In this document: positions 1 through 10,856 of the stretch, one piece after another | Layout: the number at the start of each line of letters is the position of its first letter | How positions within the stretch are numbered: position 1 is the first letter of the stretch | Origin: Sparassis latifolia | Taxonomy: Eukaryota; Basidiomycota; Agaricomycetes; Polyporales; Sparassidaceae | Direction of reading: 5' to 3' | Length of the DNA stretch: 64,000 nucleotides | Assembly: GCA_018466975.1 (NCBI GenBank) | Contig: CM031558.1 | Span: forward strand, 1,550,001-1,614,000 | Notes under the pieces: generated by a model | What the model was told of the DNA's origin: nothing | The model's input: only the letters and a program-made list of their open reading frames with translations | Databases searched by the model: none | Position numbers and translations under genes: made by a program

Positions 1-3000
1 TTATAACTGTTGATCCACCCTGATGATTCGGCAGCAGCCTTGGTATAATGAGGGTTAGTCGACCCTTGGAAAGGGCAGACAGCGAGAAGATCTGGGAGGA
101 CGAATTGCTGAGAGACTGAAGGCATGTCGGGTACAGAACCTGGCTATGTCGTTCTATCTCGTACCAATCATCTTTTATACTGTGGCTCTTCTCACAACTG
201 ACTCGATGGCCCCCGCAAGAGTGTCGCAAAATTCGATATGCGGTCCAGCGCACCTAAGAATCCGGGGTACGACCCTGCGATAGATCCGTTGCTAGATCGC
301 ATAACGGAATGGAGCATCGTAGGTGTCCCTTCCCGAAAACAATTTAGTGGATTCTGCACGAAGCCAGGAACAATCCATTAGTTTGACCACAGATAATCAA
401 CGCTAAACCAGAACCGGATGGCGGAATTTACTACATACCTCGGGCTGTGGCTGCTGAAGCGGTTTTGATATTGTCATGTGGTGGGACGGGACTCGCAACT
501 ATAACAGGGTTTAGTGGCAAACTTACACAGGCTGGAAATATATCTTCGTGAGAATCGGGTTATTCGGAGACAACGGCGTCAATCGACAGGATTTTCGGCA
601 GACTAGCTGAGCAAAACGGAGGTACAACGACGTCACAGAACACTGGGCATCATTGTCACATGTGTGACGTTGAAGTACGAGGAATATCATTCGACAGTGA
701 GAGCGAATCAACTGCGGCGAGTGACTGAAATTTCTGTTGAAGCTGCAGTGGAGAGTCCTGACTCACTAAGATGTTACGGCTATCATTGAGCTGAAAACAA
801 TAAGGCGATTACAAGTCCGTTCTGGTCAATCTGATTTTCCTCCGTTGGCAGCGCAACATCGGTATGAACTTGAGACTCTTCAGTGCTTCAACTCCGTAGT
901 TGACGGTTAGTGTTAGTGGCGCGGAAACGTCACGTCCCGGGTATGTTGCCAGTTACATAGTCCGATATCTTGTGCGACGGGAACATTGACGGAAACAAGC
1001 TCCTCTCTGGTGCTGTGAGTGCCGAAAGGGAGCTGCAGGGATAGCGATAGCTCCGTTCTGAACCGGCGTAGAGAGCTCACCGGATGGCGGAACCACACTG
1101 AAAGATGATCAGTGTGACGGCGCTAATCGCCGAGACTGAGATGGGAGATCCCCGATTGCAAGAAAGAAGATCGAAGTGCGACAATAAGTTCACCCAAATC
1201 AGCACTTAGCAGAAGGCAGAGTATGCCAACAAATGGATGTGAACTCTTTGCCTCACTTTTTTTCTTCTTTCTTGGTAATTTACAGTACCAACTGCACATT
1301 ACACTGCCTTACCAGGCACGGTCAGAATGCTTGGTTCCGAATCTCCATTGCAACTCAGGAATCTCACTAAGAATATGACACTCGGCGCGACACTAAACCC
1401 TGGTACCGTTATCCTTCGGTGGCCAATGGTAGTAGTCGTCGACGCTCTGTGTGAAATTATCGAACACCCGTCGGGAGCAGATTGGAGTTATAGCTGGTCA
1501 CGCTCATTACGCTGGATGAAACTATCGTCTGCTCCGTTCTCTTTTATGTGATCAGGTAAGACAGTATGCCGGAATCCCACAGCTACATCATGATGGACAA
1601 GCGTGCTCACTGCTTGACGACATCGAACCAGAATGCCGCACCAAGGCGACCAAGCAGAAAAGCCATTGCACCATGACGATCACTTGACGAGCCAAGAGTT
1701 ATATGGAATGGTTCATAGGTTGCGACAGCACTCTGCAATCCACTGTCGACCAAGAGAAACCGAACGTGACATGCATGAGAAATCTCGCTTCACGGCGGTC
1801 TGCATCTTTGTCCAGCACTTGAGACGCGTGCCCTATTCGTCATCGGTCGCGATATCAGCCTATGCAGGCGGCAGAGACGGCAGAGTGTCCAACCATCTGC
1901 ATGGTAGCCGGTGCAGTGGCATCTTGAATCTATGAGTATCAGCGCCAATCAGTCTGATCAATCCGCGAACAGAAGTATAACGTTGATGTATTAGTAAAGA
2001 AGTTGCACAGATGAGGACAGGCACAGGATCCTTGCCAAAGGCACGACTGACTGAGAGAAGGGAGAGACGCGAAGCGCGCCCAACCAGTGGATTCGCGCCC
2101 GACACCACAGGCCCCACCAGATATCTTCCGAACCTTATTACGCATCACAACAATAAACCCTTTTATGTGACGGAGAACTCAAGGTGAATCGAGCGGTGAA
2201 GCATGACTCACAAAACGTCGGCGGTGCTCACGAACATTCACCCATACGAGGTTGCTAACCAAGCACCCGGTCCGCGATGAACATTGGCCATACGCGAGAG
2301 GCACCGATAAAGGTCGAGATCACTTTGCTGACAGGGAAAGTTGAACAAGCAACGACGCTCCCACGAATAAATTACAACGTGCACCACTCAGTTTCAGCAC
2401 TGGCATGGCACCTGGGATGCACGTACAATTTGATCATTGCCCTGAGCCATAACCAGCAGAAGCACTAACGACTAAGGAATAGCCACTTCATCGACGGCGC
2501 TCCCTACGAGAATCGGTCTTTAGCCTATGAGTAACACGATGGGCCTACCAGGCGAGAGCCGAAGGTTCGCCGCCACGGATTGAGGAGACGATCATGGATG
2601 ACGCTTGGAGTAAACGACTGCACAGACCGACAGATCGGATGTGGAGAAGACCACCCAAGAGCAAAGCTAGCATATTAGATGATGAGAAGTGCAAGAAACT
2701 TTCACGACATACATGGGCGTAATGCAACCCTGCCTCGATATCCTCCTACAACAGTACGATGAGCGGGAGCGAGAATGCAGCGGTAACCACAGGTTTGCCG
2801 GGGTGTGTCGTGCCAGACCTCCTGAAAGCCTGCGCATACAATGCAAAAGTGACACCCGTATCCGTCGCGCTTCATGGACGAAGACACAGGAATAGGAGAA
2901 ACGTCCAGACGGTAAGGCTGGAACAGTCGAGCGGCTGCGAAGCTTCCTATATGCCCCGAGTTATTGTTGAGACTGTATCGAGCCTTGTACTGTCGTATAT

Positions 3001-3650
3001 TCTCTTCTGTTGATGGATCACTACCGAGGGTTTCCATCTCCAAGGAAGTCTCGATGGCGGACGTTGAATGTAAGAGCCACTGCGTAGGGCATATGGTCGG
3101 CCTTACGTTGGGCCGCCCCTCCAGACAGCCAGCGAAGGACAACCTCAAGCCTAAGCACTGAACGAGACCGTTGTTGCGGCAAGTGCAACCTGGTCTCATG
3201 TCACGCGAACATTCCGATGTCAAACACATACCGCGAAACGAGATCCTGCGGAGATCGATGCGTTCCTTCCGCACTTCTGTCACGACTTTCTGTGTACTCC
3301 CAGCTCAGGAATATCACCTGCATACGACAGAATTGCAGCATATTCTAGGCCGCATGAACATAGGTTCACAATTGCATGCCAGAAGAAAACAACACTCACC
3401 ACGTCTTCCCTGCGTCTCTGGGCGCCGAGCAATCGTCAAGGAAGCGATGTATGGACATCCGACTGACATGACGTCGCGAAGTCAATTATCCCAAGGATGA
3501 GATTAGCGATCACATAGGGGATTATACAATGCTGGATACGCCACAGAAACAACACAGGCAGAAGTAATCGAGAAGAGAAAAAAAGAGAGCGGGAAAGACA
3601 GAACAAGACAAGTCTTGGCGACGCCTGGATTGTCTGGGAACAATGCACAT
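1..3650. other. No supported gene
   Basis: I find no splicable gene, RNA gene or clear transposon here. Open frames are short, do not join across plausible introns, and show no recognisable domain. The longest, on the minus strand at 2702-3283, starts with GTG and has no family signature. The stretch may be decayed sequence or regulatory DNA downstream of RPB5. Confidence 0.5.
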
Positions 3651-4565
3651 CTAGAAGCATATACGATAGCTGGCATAACGTCCACTGGTTTCACTTGGTC
3701 TTGTAATTTTCACGACATTTCCACGCCTCAGGCCGTAGTAACGTGCTACTGGGTCTGCCAGCTGGATACGTGGTAGCTGCGTTTCTTTGAGGCGACTGCA
3801 ATCAAACAATTCAAGCTCGGCACTTCATCCGGATGGATCTCGCATGACATACTAATTCTCTAGCAGCTCCTTCTTCTCCTCTGGCGTGAGCACTTCGTGT
3901 CTTGGGACGAGTGTATGATGTGTAATGTTGACGAGTAAATCAGCTTCTGAGAACTCTTCCAATCTGTACTGAGACGCCATTGCTACTATGACCTATGACG
4001 GAAATATCAAGCAGAATACACAAGAAGAAACTCGAGTTGGTTGACCTTCCGCGCGGAGGGTGTCATGTTCCCGGGAAAAATCATTATACCCTGTTGAATG
4101 TTCTTCTCCTCCAGGATTCCAAGCAACCTAAGAGAAAGCTCTAAGCTCGTAACACTCACCGACTACATAACGATTGAGTAGACATACTTTCTCATAGTTT
4201 TTACGCCAACGCTCTTCTCATCCGAGAAATATATGAAAATTTGGGTCATTGGATTATTCCGATGGTTCGTGAAGAAGTTCAGCTGCGCACGGCTACAGTA
4301 CGACCATAGTAAGAGATAGCAGGTCTGTGGAAATCCTTACATTACTTACTCGACGCTCCCAGAGTTGTTGGCATAATGTGAACGGAAAGTGTTCAGGTCC
4401 ATGTGGATCTCATCGTCGGACACTTGAAAGCCCTGAGCCGAGGCCAGACTTCATGAGCGCCAGAGCATGGTAAAAGCAGGAAGCAAAGCTGACTCTGTCC
4501 TTAACGAGTTCGTGAATTGTACGGTTGACTTTCCAGAGTTTGGCGCATTCGTCTTGGTCGGCCAT
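3651..4565 (-). CDS. RPB5: RNA polymerase subunit RPABC1 (Rpb5)
   Basis: Shared subunit of nuclear RNA polymerases I, II and III; its N-terminal jaw domain contacts downstream DNA and its C-terminal domain is the archaeal RpoH-like assembly domain. Six short exons join in frame (introns start after AAGGACAGA, GGGAGCGTCGA, ACTATGAGAAA, TCCGCGCGGAAG and GAGAATTA). The protein starts [20 protein letters not shown] and shows SVGVKTM, then [50 protein letters not shown] and the end ASYRICF. The C-terminal half is nearly invariant in eukaryotes, so the call is secure. Every intron is GT-AG and no frame break is seen, so the gene looks complete. The start is the first ATG before the conserved LWKVNRTI block. 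It is divergent from SWD2 across 137 bp. Confidence 0.95.
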
Positions 4566-4702
4566 AGCGCGAGAGGTGTCGAGGAGAATTATTTCAAACC
4601 CCGCGCGTGCTCACTTTGTTCGGGCCACCGCCACCGTGACCGCGCTCCGAGCCGCGCCCTCTCACTACATCTTTACAGACGGCTCTTCATCATAGTGATT
4701 TA
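4566..4702. promoter_or_regulatory. Shared RPB5/SWD2 divergent promoter
   Basis: Only 137 bp separate the two start codons, which point away from each other. Both genes are general transcription/chromatin components, so shared control is plausible, but I see no TATA box and this is inference from spacing alone. Confidence 0.6.
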
Positions 4703-6093
4703 ATGGCACAACCGACTGCGTCGAGCAGTCATGCAGCAGCAGCGATGCCGGCTGCACCCCCTCTAAGTTTGACCCCCGCTATCATGGTACTGTCCTTCCA
4801 AATTATTTCTCAATCCACTCTGATGTGGTGTCGTCACAGAGCAAGCTGAAACCTGCGAAGATCTTCAAGAACTCTGTAGATCCTCAAACACCGCCATCTC
4901 CAGGAAATCACTCAGCGAGGGGGCAAAATGCGGGCCCGAGACATATAACCGGAATAAGTTTCGATGACAGAGGAGACCAGGTGATGACAGCGGCAGAGGA
5001 CGAGACGTTTCGACTATACAACTGCAAATCCGGCAAGCGAGTTCCTTTCTGATTTGAGTAAAGGCGTCAGCTTCACTGACCGATCTTTTCAGACCATTGA
5101 AGACCCTCTACTCTAAAAAGTACGGCGTGGATTTGCCTCGCTTCACACACAAAAACACTGCCATTATTCACGCGTCCACGAAAGAGGACGACACTATCCG
5201 ATACCACTCGTTACACGACAATAAGTACCTACAGTACTTCAAGGGTCATAAACAAAAGGTCGTGTCGCTGGAGGTGTCCCCCGTCGATGATGGATTCATG
5301 TCTGGCTCATTGGACAAGACAGTACGTCTGTGGGATCTACGTACACCCACTTGCAGAGGACTTCTGAACCTACCATCTTCCCCCATCGTTGCGTACGACG
5401 CGTCTGGCCTTGTCTTCGCGGTCGGTGTTAACCACTACTCCCGAATATTGCTCTATGACCAGGCGAACTTCGACAAGGCGCCGTTCCTCGCGATCGCCCT
5501 AGAAGACCCGACGCTCTCCCTTGTCAGTTTCCCTCCCCGAGCTATCTTCATGACCTCTCTCTCCTTCTCTAGCAATGGGAAGTATCTCCTCGTCGGCTGT
5601 TCTGGCGACGCACACTACATCATGGATGCATTCGAAGGACATCTACTTGCAAAGTTGGAGGGTCACACTGGGTTGGAGCGGAGGAAGATGAACAGCCCTT
5701 TAAGCATAGAGCCTGTGCGAGGCAATAGCGGAGAAGAGGTGTCGTGGACACCAGACAGCAAGTACATTGTCGGCGGTAGTTTGGATGGGAAGGTGTCCGT
5801 GTGGGACGTCTCAAGCCTCCCGACGAAAAGCGGTACTGTGGATCCGAAGGCGCCGCCTTTACGGTTGCAGCCCATAGCAGCTTTGGAGGGGCACCCTGGT
5901 CCCTCTAGGTGCGTGAAGTTTAACCCGCGCTTCGCTATGATGTGTACCGCTGGTGCCGAACTAGTGAGTCTGCCTATATTTATGCTACACTCTGAACGCA
6001 ACCCAATACACTCTCTAGGCGTTTTGGCTTCCTGATCCGTCTGGTGACCCAGAAGAAGTTGCCAAAGAGCTTCTGAAACGGAAAGTAGGTTGA
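4703..6093 (+). CDS. SWD2: WD40 protein Swd2 (COMPASS/CPF subunit)
   Basis: WD-repeat protein orthologous to yeast Swd2 and human WDR82, which serves the Set1/COMPASS H3K4 methyltransferase and the cleavage/polyadenylation factor. Four exons: 4703-4786, 4840-5036, 5093-5963 and 6019-6093. Family blocks are clear: KTLYSKKYGVDLPRFTH, DDTIRYHSLHDNKYLQYFKG, SPVDDGFMSGSLDKTVRLWD, then TPDSKYIVGGSLDGKVSVWD, and GHPGPSRCVKFNPRFAMM leading into AFWLPDPSGD. The second intron (5037-5092) begins with GC instead of GT; only this junction restores the GKPLKTLYSKK reading. A roughly 30-residue insert with a Ser/Asn-rich linker sits between the fifth and sixth repeats. The N terminus is Ala/Ser-rich and unstructured. 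Confidence 0.93.
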
Positions 6094-7029
6094 TTATTCT
6101 CCTATAGTCTGCACTGGTTGTGTGATGGTACGTTTTGGCTGAAAGCAATTAACGGACAAACCAGAGGTTGATTGTGCATACCCAGAAGTAATTGAGAAGG
6201 AGCATCCTTTTCTTGTCGGGCTTTGGAGAGGTGCGTCAAAAGAGTTTGGACCTTCGGTTACCGGCATCGCATCTTCTGTCTTCTGGGACTTCCACGTTAC
6301 TGTTCTTCTAGAATCCGCTCCTGAGAGGTGCGGCGTTACATGCTTACATCGCAACGAGAATTTTATCGGAGCGTATTCCATTTATCACACAGTCCATGTT
6401 ATGGCAGATGTGGGCTGGCTGAGCAGCTTTCGTCACAAGCTTGACGAAAGGAATTCTTGTCACGTTGGCACAGCAATGCGGCTGGAGAGAACACCGAAGT
6501 CAATGTGCTTTGACGAGCGCTTCTCCTGGTGCCAGTCCATTCTCAGCATGCAACATGCAATGAGAACCCACACTAGCGAATGTCTTAGTTTCCACTATTC
6601 GCTCCTTCGAAGTTAGGCACGACTCGCTACCTGTAGGCTGTGATTGAGACCTATAGGCTGTGAATGAGACCTGTAGGCTGTGAATGAGATCAAGATTCTG
6701 GCCAATGTTTTGTGTGACAACCCAGGACAAATCTCCTGGTCGTGGGGCTGCATCGCATGAAATATGCGTAACGTGCATCTTCCGTGAACTTGAACAACAA
6801 CATTGCCACGGAGGTGAACAACTCTGGACACGAAGTGGACAAGGGCCATCTAATCGTGACAAGAAGATGTAGTACGATCGCGTAGGGGGTGGAGATGTTA
6901 ACCCGGGGGCGGCCCGCGTCGCGTTTGGTCACGGCCGTACGGATGTCCCAATCGGGCAGTTGGACGTGGCAATAACATAGGCACGTCTCCACCCGTCAGA
7001 CGCTACATCTTGCTCTTTTTCTCGTCAAG
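6094..7029. other. Intergenic region with short tandem repeat
   Basis: No gene is supported. Three imperfect copies of a unit close to gagacctgtaggctgtgaat lie at about 6630-6690. The last 100 bases before 7030 are pyrimidine-rich and probably hold the IRC22 promoter and 5' UTR. Confidence 0.5.
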
Positions 7030-8159
7030 ATGCGTCTCCACAGTTTGTTTGGTTATGTCATTAGCTCTGTCGCTTTCATTCAATTGGTTTCTGCTCAGTG
7101 TGCGTTATTTCAAAGTTCTAACCCGCTGCATTCTGAAGGTGTGATATAAGCTGAAGAGTTTACGGAGCCCGCAATCTTGGCTACTGCTCTATTTCCGGAG
7201 GATAATGCATTTGGTCGTATGTATTCTTCCAGAACTTTGGAATTACAGGTGAATCTAACAATTCCGCAGAGGTCGTGAACGGCGAGAGGAATAAGATATT
7301 CATTAATATCGAGAATTTGTCGGATCGCAATGTGACAATCAAGAGTGTCGCGGGCTCCTTCCATAACCCAGATTCCAATTCGTTGGTGAAGAATGTCAGC
7401 ACCTTCTCTGGCGTGGTCTGTTGGACCCCGCTAATAAACTGATAAAGACCAGTGCGCTCGCATACGACGTGGCTCTGCTCGAGGGTTCTAAGATACAACT
7501 CCCCTATCAGTTCTACAGCGAGTTAGTTCCTTCTCATTTCGTATACCAGAGCCAATTACTCATTTATCCCAGATTCAAGGTATTCATTTCAGGAATACTC
7601 ATGGAGTCAGACTATTCACCAGCCACTGGCAGCCCGGAGACCTAAAGCTGAATATCTGGCTGGATCATACAGCAGACGTACGCCTCGATGTTGTTTCCCA
7701 CCGTCCTCACACTCAATTGCGTCACCCTTGCTAGGGTCGCGTATACCGCGTGACGGCATACGATTCCATAGTCACCATTGTAGAGCCTGAGGGATCCTGG
7801 TTCGACTTCAAGCTGTATGTTCATTCTGCAGTTCTGGCGACGGCTTCCTCACGATTCGTTCGCGCAGGTGGTCAACGTTTCTGATCGTCGCAGGCCTCCT
7901 CAGTGCACTGGTGTATTATGCCTACCTCGTCTTCGTTCCTCAGCCCAAGAAGCGCCGTGCCGTTCCTTCCGTCAGTGCACCTGTAGGTACGGTTACTGCG
8001 ACCGGCGCCGGTGGATATCAGGAAGAGTGGATTCCCGAGCACCATCTGAAGAAGCCCAAGACAAAGAAGTCGAAGTCAGGGACGGCGACAAGTGGTGACG
8101 AGACGAGCGGCACAGAGATGAGCACAGCCAAGGGGAAGAAGCGGAAGGCTAATAAGTAG
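7030..8159 (+). CDS. IRC22: Translocon-associated protein alpha (Irc22/SSR1-like)
   Basis: ER membrane protein of the TRAP-alpha family, which assists translocation at the Sec61 channel. Eight exons give 266 residues: 7030-7099, 7151-7216, 7249-7415, 7448-7521, 7573-7579, 7633-7677, 7735-7814, 7868-8159. It starts with a signal peptide (MRLHSLFGYVISSVAF, cleavage near SAQ), followed by a luminal beta-domain (VVNGERNKIFINIENLSDR, LPYQFYSEFKPGDLKLNIWL, GRVYRVTAYDSIVTIVEPE), one membrane segment near residue 175 (WSTFLIVAGLLSALVYYAYL) and a Lys-rich cytosolic tail. The conserved block FYSEFKPGDL is only recovered with a 7-nt exon (ATTCAAG). Two introns are about 32 nt; each has a 35-nt alternative boundary, giving a one-residue uncertainty. 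Confidence 0.85.
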
Positions 8160-8436
8160 GCTGGTTGGGTTGCAGGCCGATGTAAAATTGGATATGATGC
8201 GTAGCACCTTGTTTTTACTACAGCCCACCGCAGTGCACCTGTTACGGATATCTTATTATCTGCTCTTCATTGCTGGGGTATGGCGTATCTGGGTTACTGG
8301 TCTTATGAAGTGTTACAAAGCAATCACTTCGTCAATCTGCGCGCTCTACATTGTTTTCTGATAGCCAGTGAGTTGCAGTGAGGGGGATGTACAGCCTGCA
8401 GGCGTATCTGCTCTTCGGGACACAAGGGCTTGGGCA

Positions 8437-8898
8437 CTATACATCAATGTGTTTGTAGCCTTGAACCTGCAATGCTTCACGGTCACGCAAGCCGCGAAAC
8501 ACACAAACTAGCAGACGCACCCTGTTCTCCTTCAGCATCACAGCATACCTGTCCACCAGCTCCTTGCACTTCTCGCCATGGTTCACGCCCTCGATGCGGT
8601 AGCACTTGGTGATGTTGTCACGCACAATTTTGGCCTCCATTGCGCGGACCCAGGACTCGCGGATGATCTCGTCCTGCTCTTTCAGGCGAGCTAACAGGGC
8701 GCATGAACGATAAGGGAGTGCTCCAGATGGCAGCATTGCATACCTTTGAGTTCAGCGGCCCTAGCCTCGTCAACTGGCATGATACTTTGCGGTGCGAAAG
8801 GGGACCAGTGGATTTCCTCGGAGTTGGAGAGCGAGATAGGCACGTGGCTGCGCGCTACCGGCTTGTTACTCGGGAGGCTCACCTTACCCGCCGAGCAT
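8437..8898 (-). CDS. Mitochondrial complex I subunit, NDUFB10/PDSW-like
   Basis: Accessory subunit of NADH:ubiquinone oxidoreductase in the mitochondrial inner membrane arm. Four exons on the minus strand (8888-8898, 8744-8847, 8521-8690, 8437-8466) give 104 residues. Family blocks are EEIHWSPFAPQSIMP, IIRESWVRAMEAKIVRDNI, KCYRIEGVNHGEKCKELVDR and the C-terminal NRVQGYKHIDV. The two cysteines in KCY and EKCKE are the pair typical of this CHCH-like family. The first exon (11 nt, encoding MLGG) is my least certain choice; the frame is open upstream to 8882 and another first exon is possible. The alternative start at 8780 would remove the conserved HW segment, so I consider it less likely. Confidence 0.8.
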
Positions 8899-9265
8899 CA
8901 CGACTATCGCTCATGTGGACACAATATAAACATGTGAATTGACCGAAGGCAGGTGCTATAAGAAGCCTTGGTGGAGAGCTCCTCGGTACGCCGACCCTTA
9001 CACCGACTATCTCGGTATCCCTACGTGATAGCTACAGCCTGTTCTAAATACCCTCGAGGAGTGAGTTCCGCCTTTCTCTAAGAGTGGGTTTCTGGGATGT
9101 GGTATTTGGTGCTTCGTTGGGTTGGATGATGTTTTGCGAGTTTCTGCGGACGAGTTGACGGCTGGATACCATCTCAGCAAGGATCGTGACCCCACAGGAG
9201 CGGTGTGGACGCGAACTCATGTATATTTTACCTTGACAGGCCTTCCGGAAGAAGTCTCAACCATA

Positions 9266-10419
9266 ATGTCCTATCCAGTCAGGCTGCCCGCAACCAGGTC
9301 GGTAGTCACCGTTACACATCGTGAGTTTTTCTTGGAAAGTGCCTATCCATTCATTCTAACTTGCGGTGTTAAGCCACACCGGCCATCTGGATCATTGAGC
9401 TACACAATGGCGCGGACAGTCGTCTAACGGAGGAATTCATTACCACGGCCCTTATGCCCTCACTGGACGTGGTGGAGAAGCACTGGCGCGAAGCGTTCCG
9501 CGCGGTACGGCAGACGGAGGACAAGAAGGGCGCGGAGGGTGCTTTGATCATTGTCGGCAACAGATCACAGCACAAATTCTTCAGCAATGGTGGGTGTTCA
9601 GTTGGACATAATGTTTTTGCAGCTGCTGATTGTCCTGTCAGGCCTCGACTTCGCCGCCGTAAACAGCAACCCCGTTTCTACTGCAACGTTCTTCCCGCGT
9701 ACGCAGTGGACAGCTGTTTTCTAACGGGTCTGGTTTTCACTACTCCGTGTTATAGACGTCTTCAATCCAATGGTGCGAAGAGTTTTGACTTTTCCGAGTG
9801 AGTCGTCTGTCGGATGGCTTCGTAAAGTCTGCTGAACTCCACGCGCTGCAGTCCCCGTCGTTGCCGCCCTTAACGGACATACCTTCGCTGCCGGCATGGC
9901 ACTCGCGCTGTGCTGTGACTACCGCGTCATGACAGATGGAAGCAGCAGGAACGCCTGGTTGTGCATGAATGAGGTAGCGTGCGTCCTGGCTGATTTTGCG
10001 GAATTAACTACAATATCTGGGCAGGTTCACTTTGGTTCTGGCTGGCCTCTAACCCTTGCTGCCATCATGCGTGCCAAGGTGTCTGACCCACGCGTCCTGC
10101 GCAAGGTCGCGTTAGAGGGTCATCGTTTCACGCCGCAAGAGGCGCTACAGGCAGGCCTTGTCGATCACATTGTCAAGGGAGACACCGACGCCGTCTTGGC
10201 GAAAGCCCAGGAAGTAGCGGAATCTGTTCGCAGCTGCCCAACATTTGGTGCATGGGGTGTCATTAAGGCGAGTGCTTGTCCGGTGTTCTGGTCGAGTTGG
10301 TCTCAGGCTAATGCGTTGTGTAGCGTGATCTGTACCGAGATGTTGTGGAGGCGAGCTTGAGAGATGTCGCTGGGCATTCCGTCGCTGTGGAAGACGCACT
10401 CGCCAAGGCGAGGCTTTGA
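9266..10419 (+). CDS. Enoyl-CoA delta-isomerase/hydratase family protein
   Basis: Crotonase-fold enzyme acting on unsaturated fatty acyl-CoA, likely in peroxisomal beta-oxidation. Seven exons (9266-9320, 9374-9589, 9642-9698, 9756-9797, 9852-9973, 10025-10267, 10324-10419) give 276 residues. Visible blocks: AIWIIELHNGADSRL near residue 24, KFFSNGLDF forming one oxyanion-hole strand, PVVAALNGHTFAAGMALALC carrying the second, and EGHRFTPQEALQAGLVDHIV. The isomerase/hydratase glutamates are not obvious at the usual places; NEVHFGSGWP resembles the plant and fungal ECI group. The last three residues, ARL, are an accepted variant of the peroxisomal PTS1 signal. The last intron (10268-10323) starts with GC. 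Confidence 0.85.
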
Positions 10420-10856
10420 TCGTCAGTGAGTGTCTTACTCTGACTGTGACGATACAATACGCTCTGGATGGTCAGGCCTGTCGTGCCGAACCGAGTATTG
10501 TGCTGTATGTGTACGTGGGATGCAATTGGAGAAACCCATTGTTGACTATGATTGGTTGGAGCCGCGGAGGGTAGTAACGCGTGGATCACGTGTGTCGCGC
10601 GCATGCGCAGCTGGGCAACGGAGGCGAAAATTCTTTCCAATTCCACCTGGTAACAATGCACGGAAGAAGCGCTTCCGGAGACAACAATCATGCTCGTGGT
10701 ATATAAACACCCGGCCAGCTTCGACGGGCACAATCTCTTCTTCTCTTCCACCTCCAACTTCCAAGGCCGGGCCTTCAGCTGTGCTGACCTTCACTAGCTG
10801 TCCTTTCTTTTGTTGTACTCTCGCGTTGAGGTTTAAAGTCAAGGCAGGCTCCAGTC
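10420..10856. promoter_or_regulatory. Promoter region of the aspartic protease gene
   Basis: A TATAAA box at about 10702 lies 155 bp upstream of the protease ATG and is followed by a pyrimidine-rich stretch, as in strongly regulated fungal genes. No coding frame is supported in this interval. Confidence 0.6.

Noticed and set aside
2702..3283. 193-codon minus-strand frame
   Set aside because: Begins with GTG, no domain, no splice partners, and overlaps other frames of similar quality.
6630..6690. Short tandem repeat as CRISPR-like or regulatory array
   Set aside because: Only three contiguous imperfect units without spacers; a plain minisatellite in a eukaryotic genome.
8691..8882. GTG-initiated 63-residue form of the complex I subunit
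   Set aside because: A eukaryotic gene is unlikely to start at GTG; a spliced 11-nt first exon with ATG keeps the conserved part.
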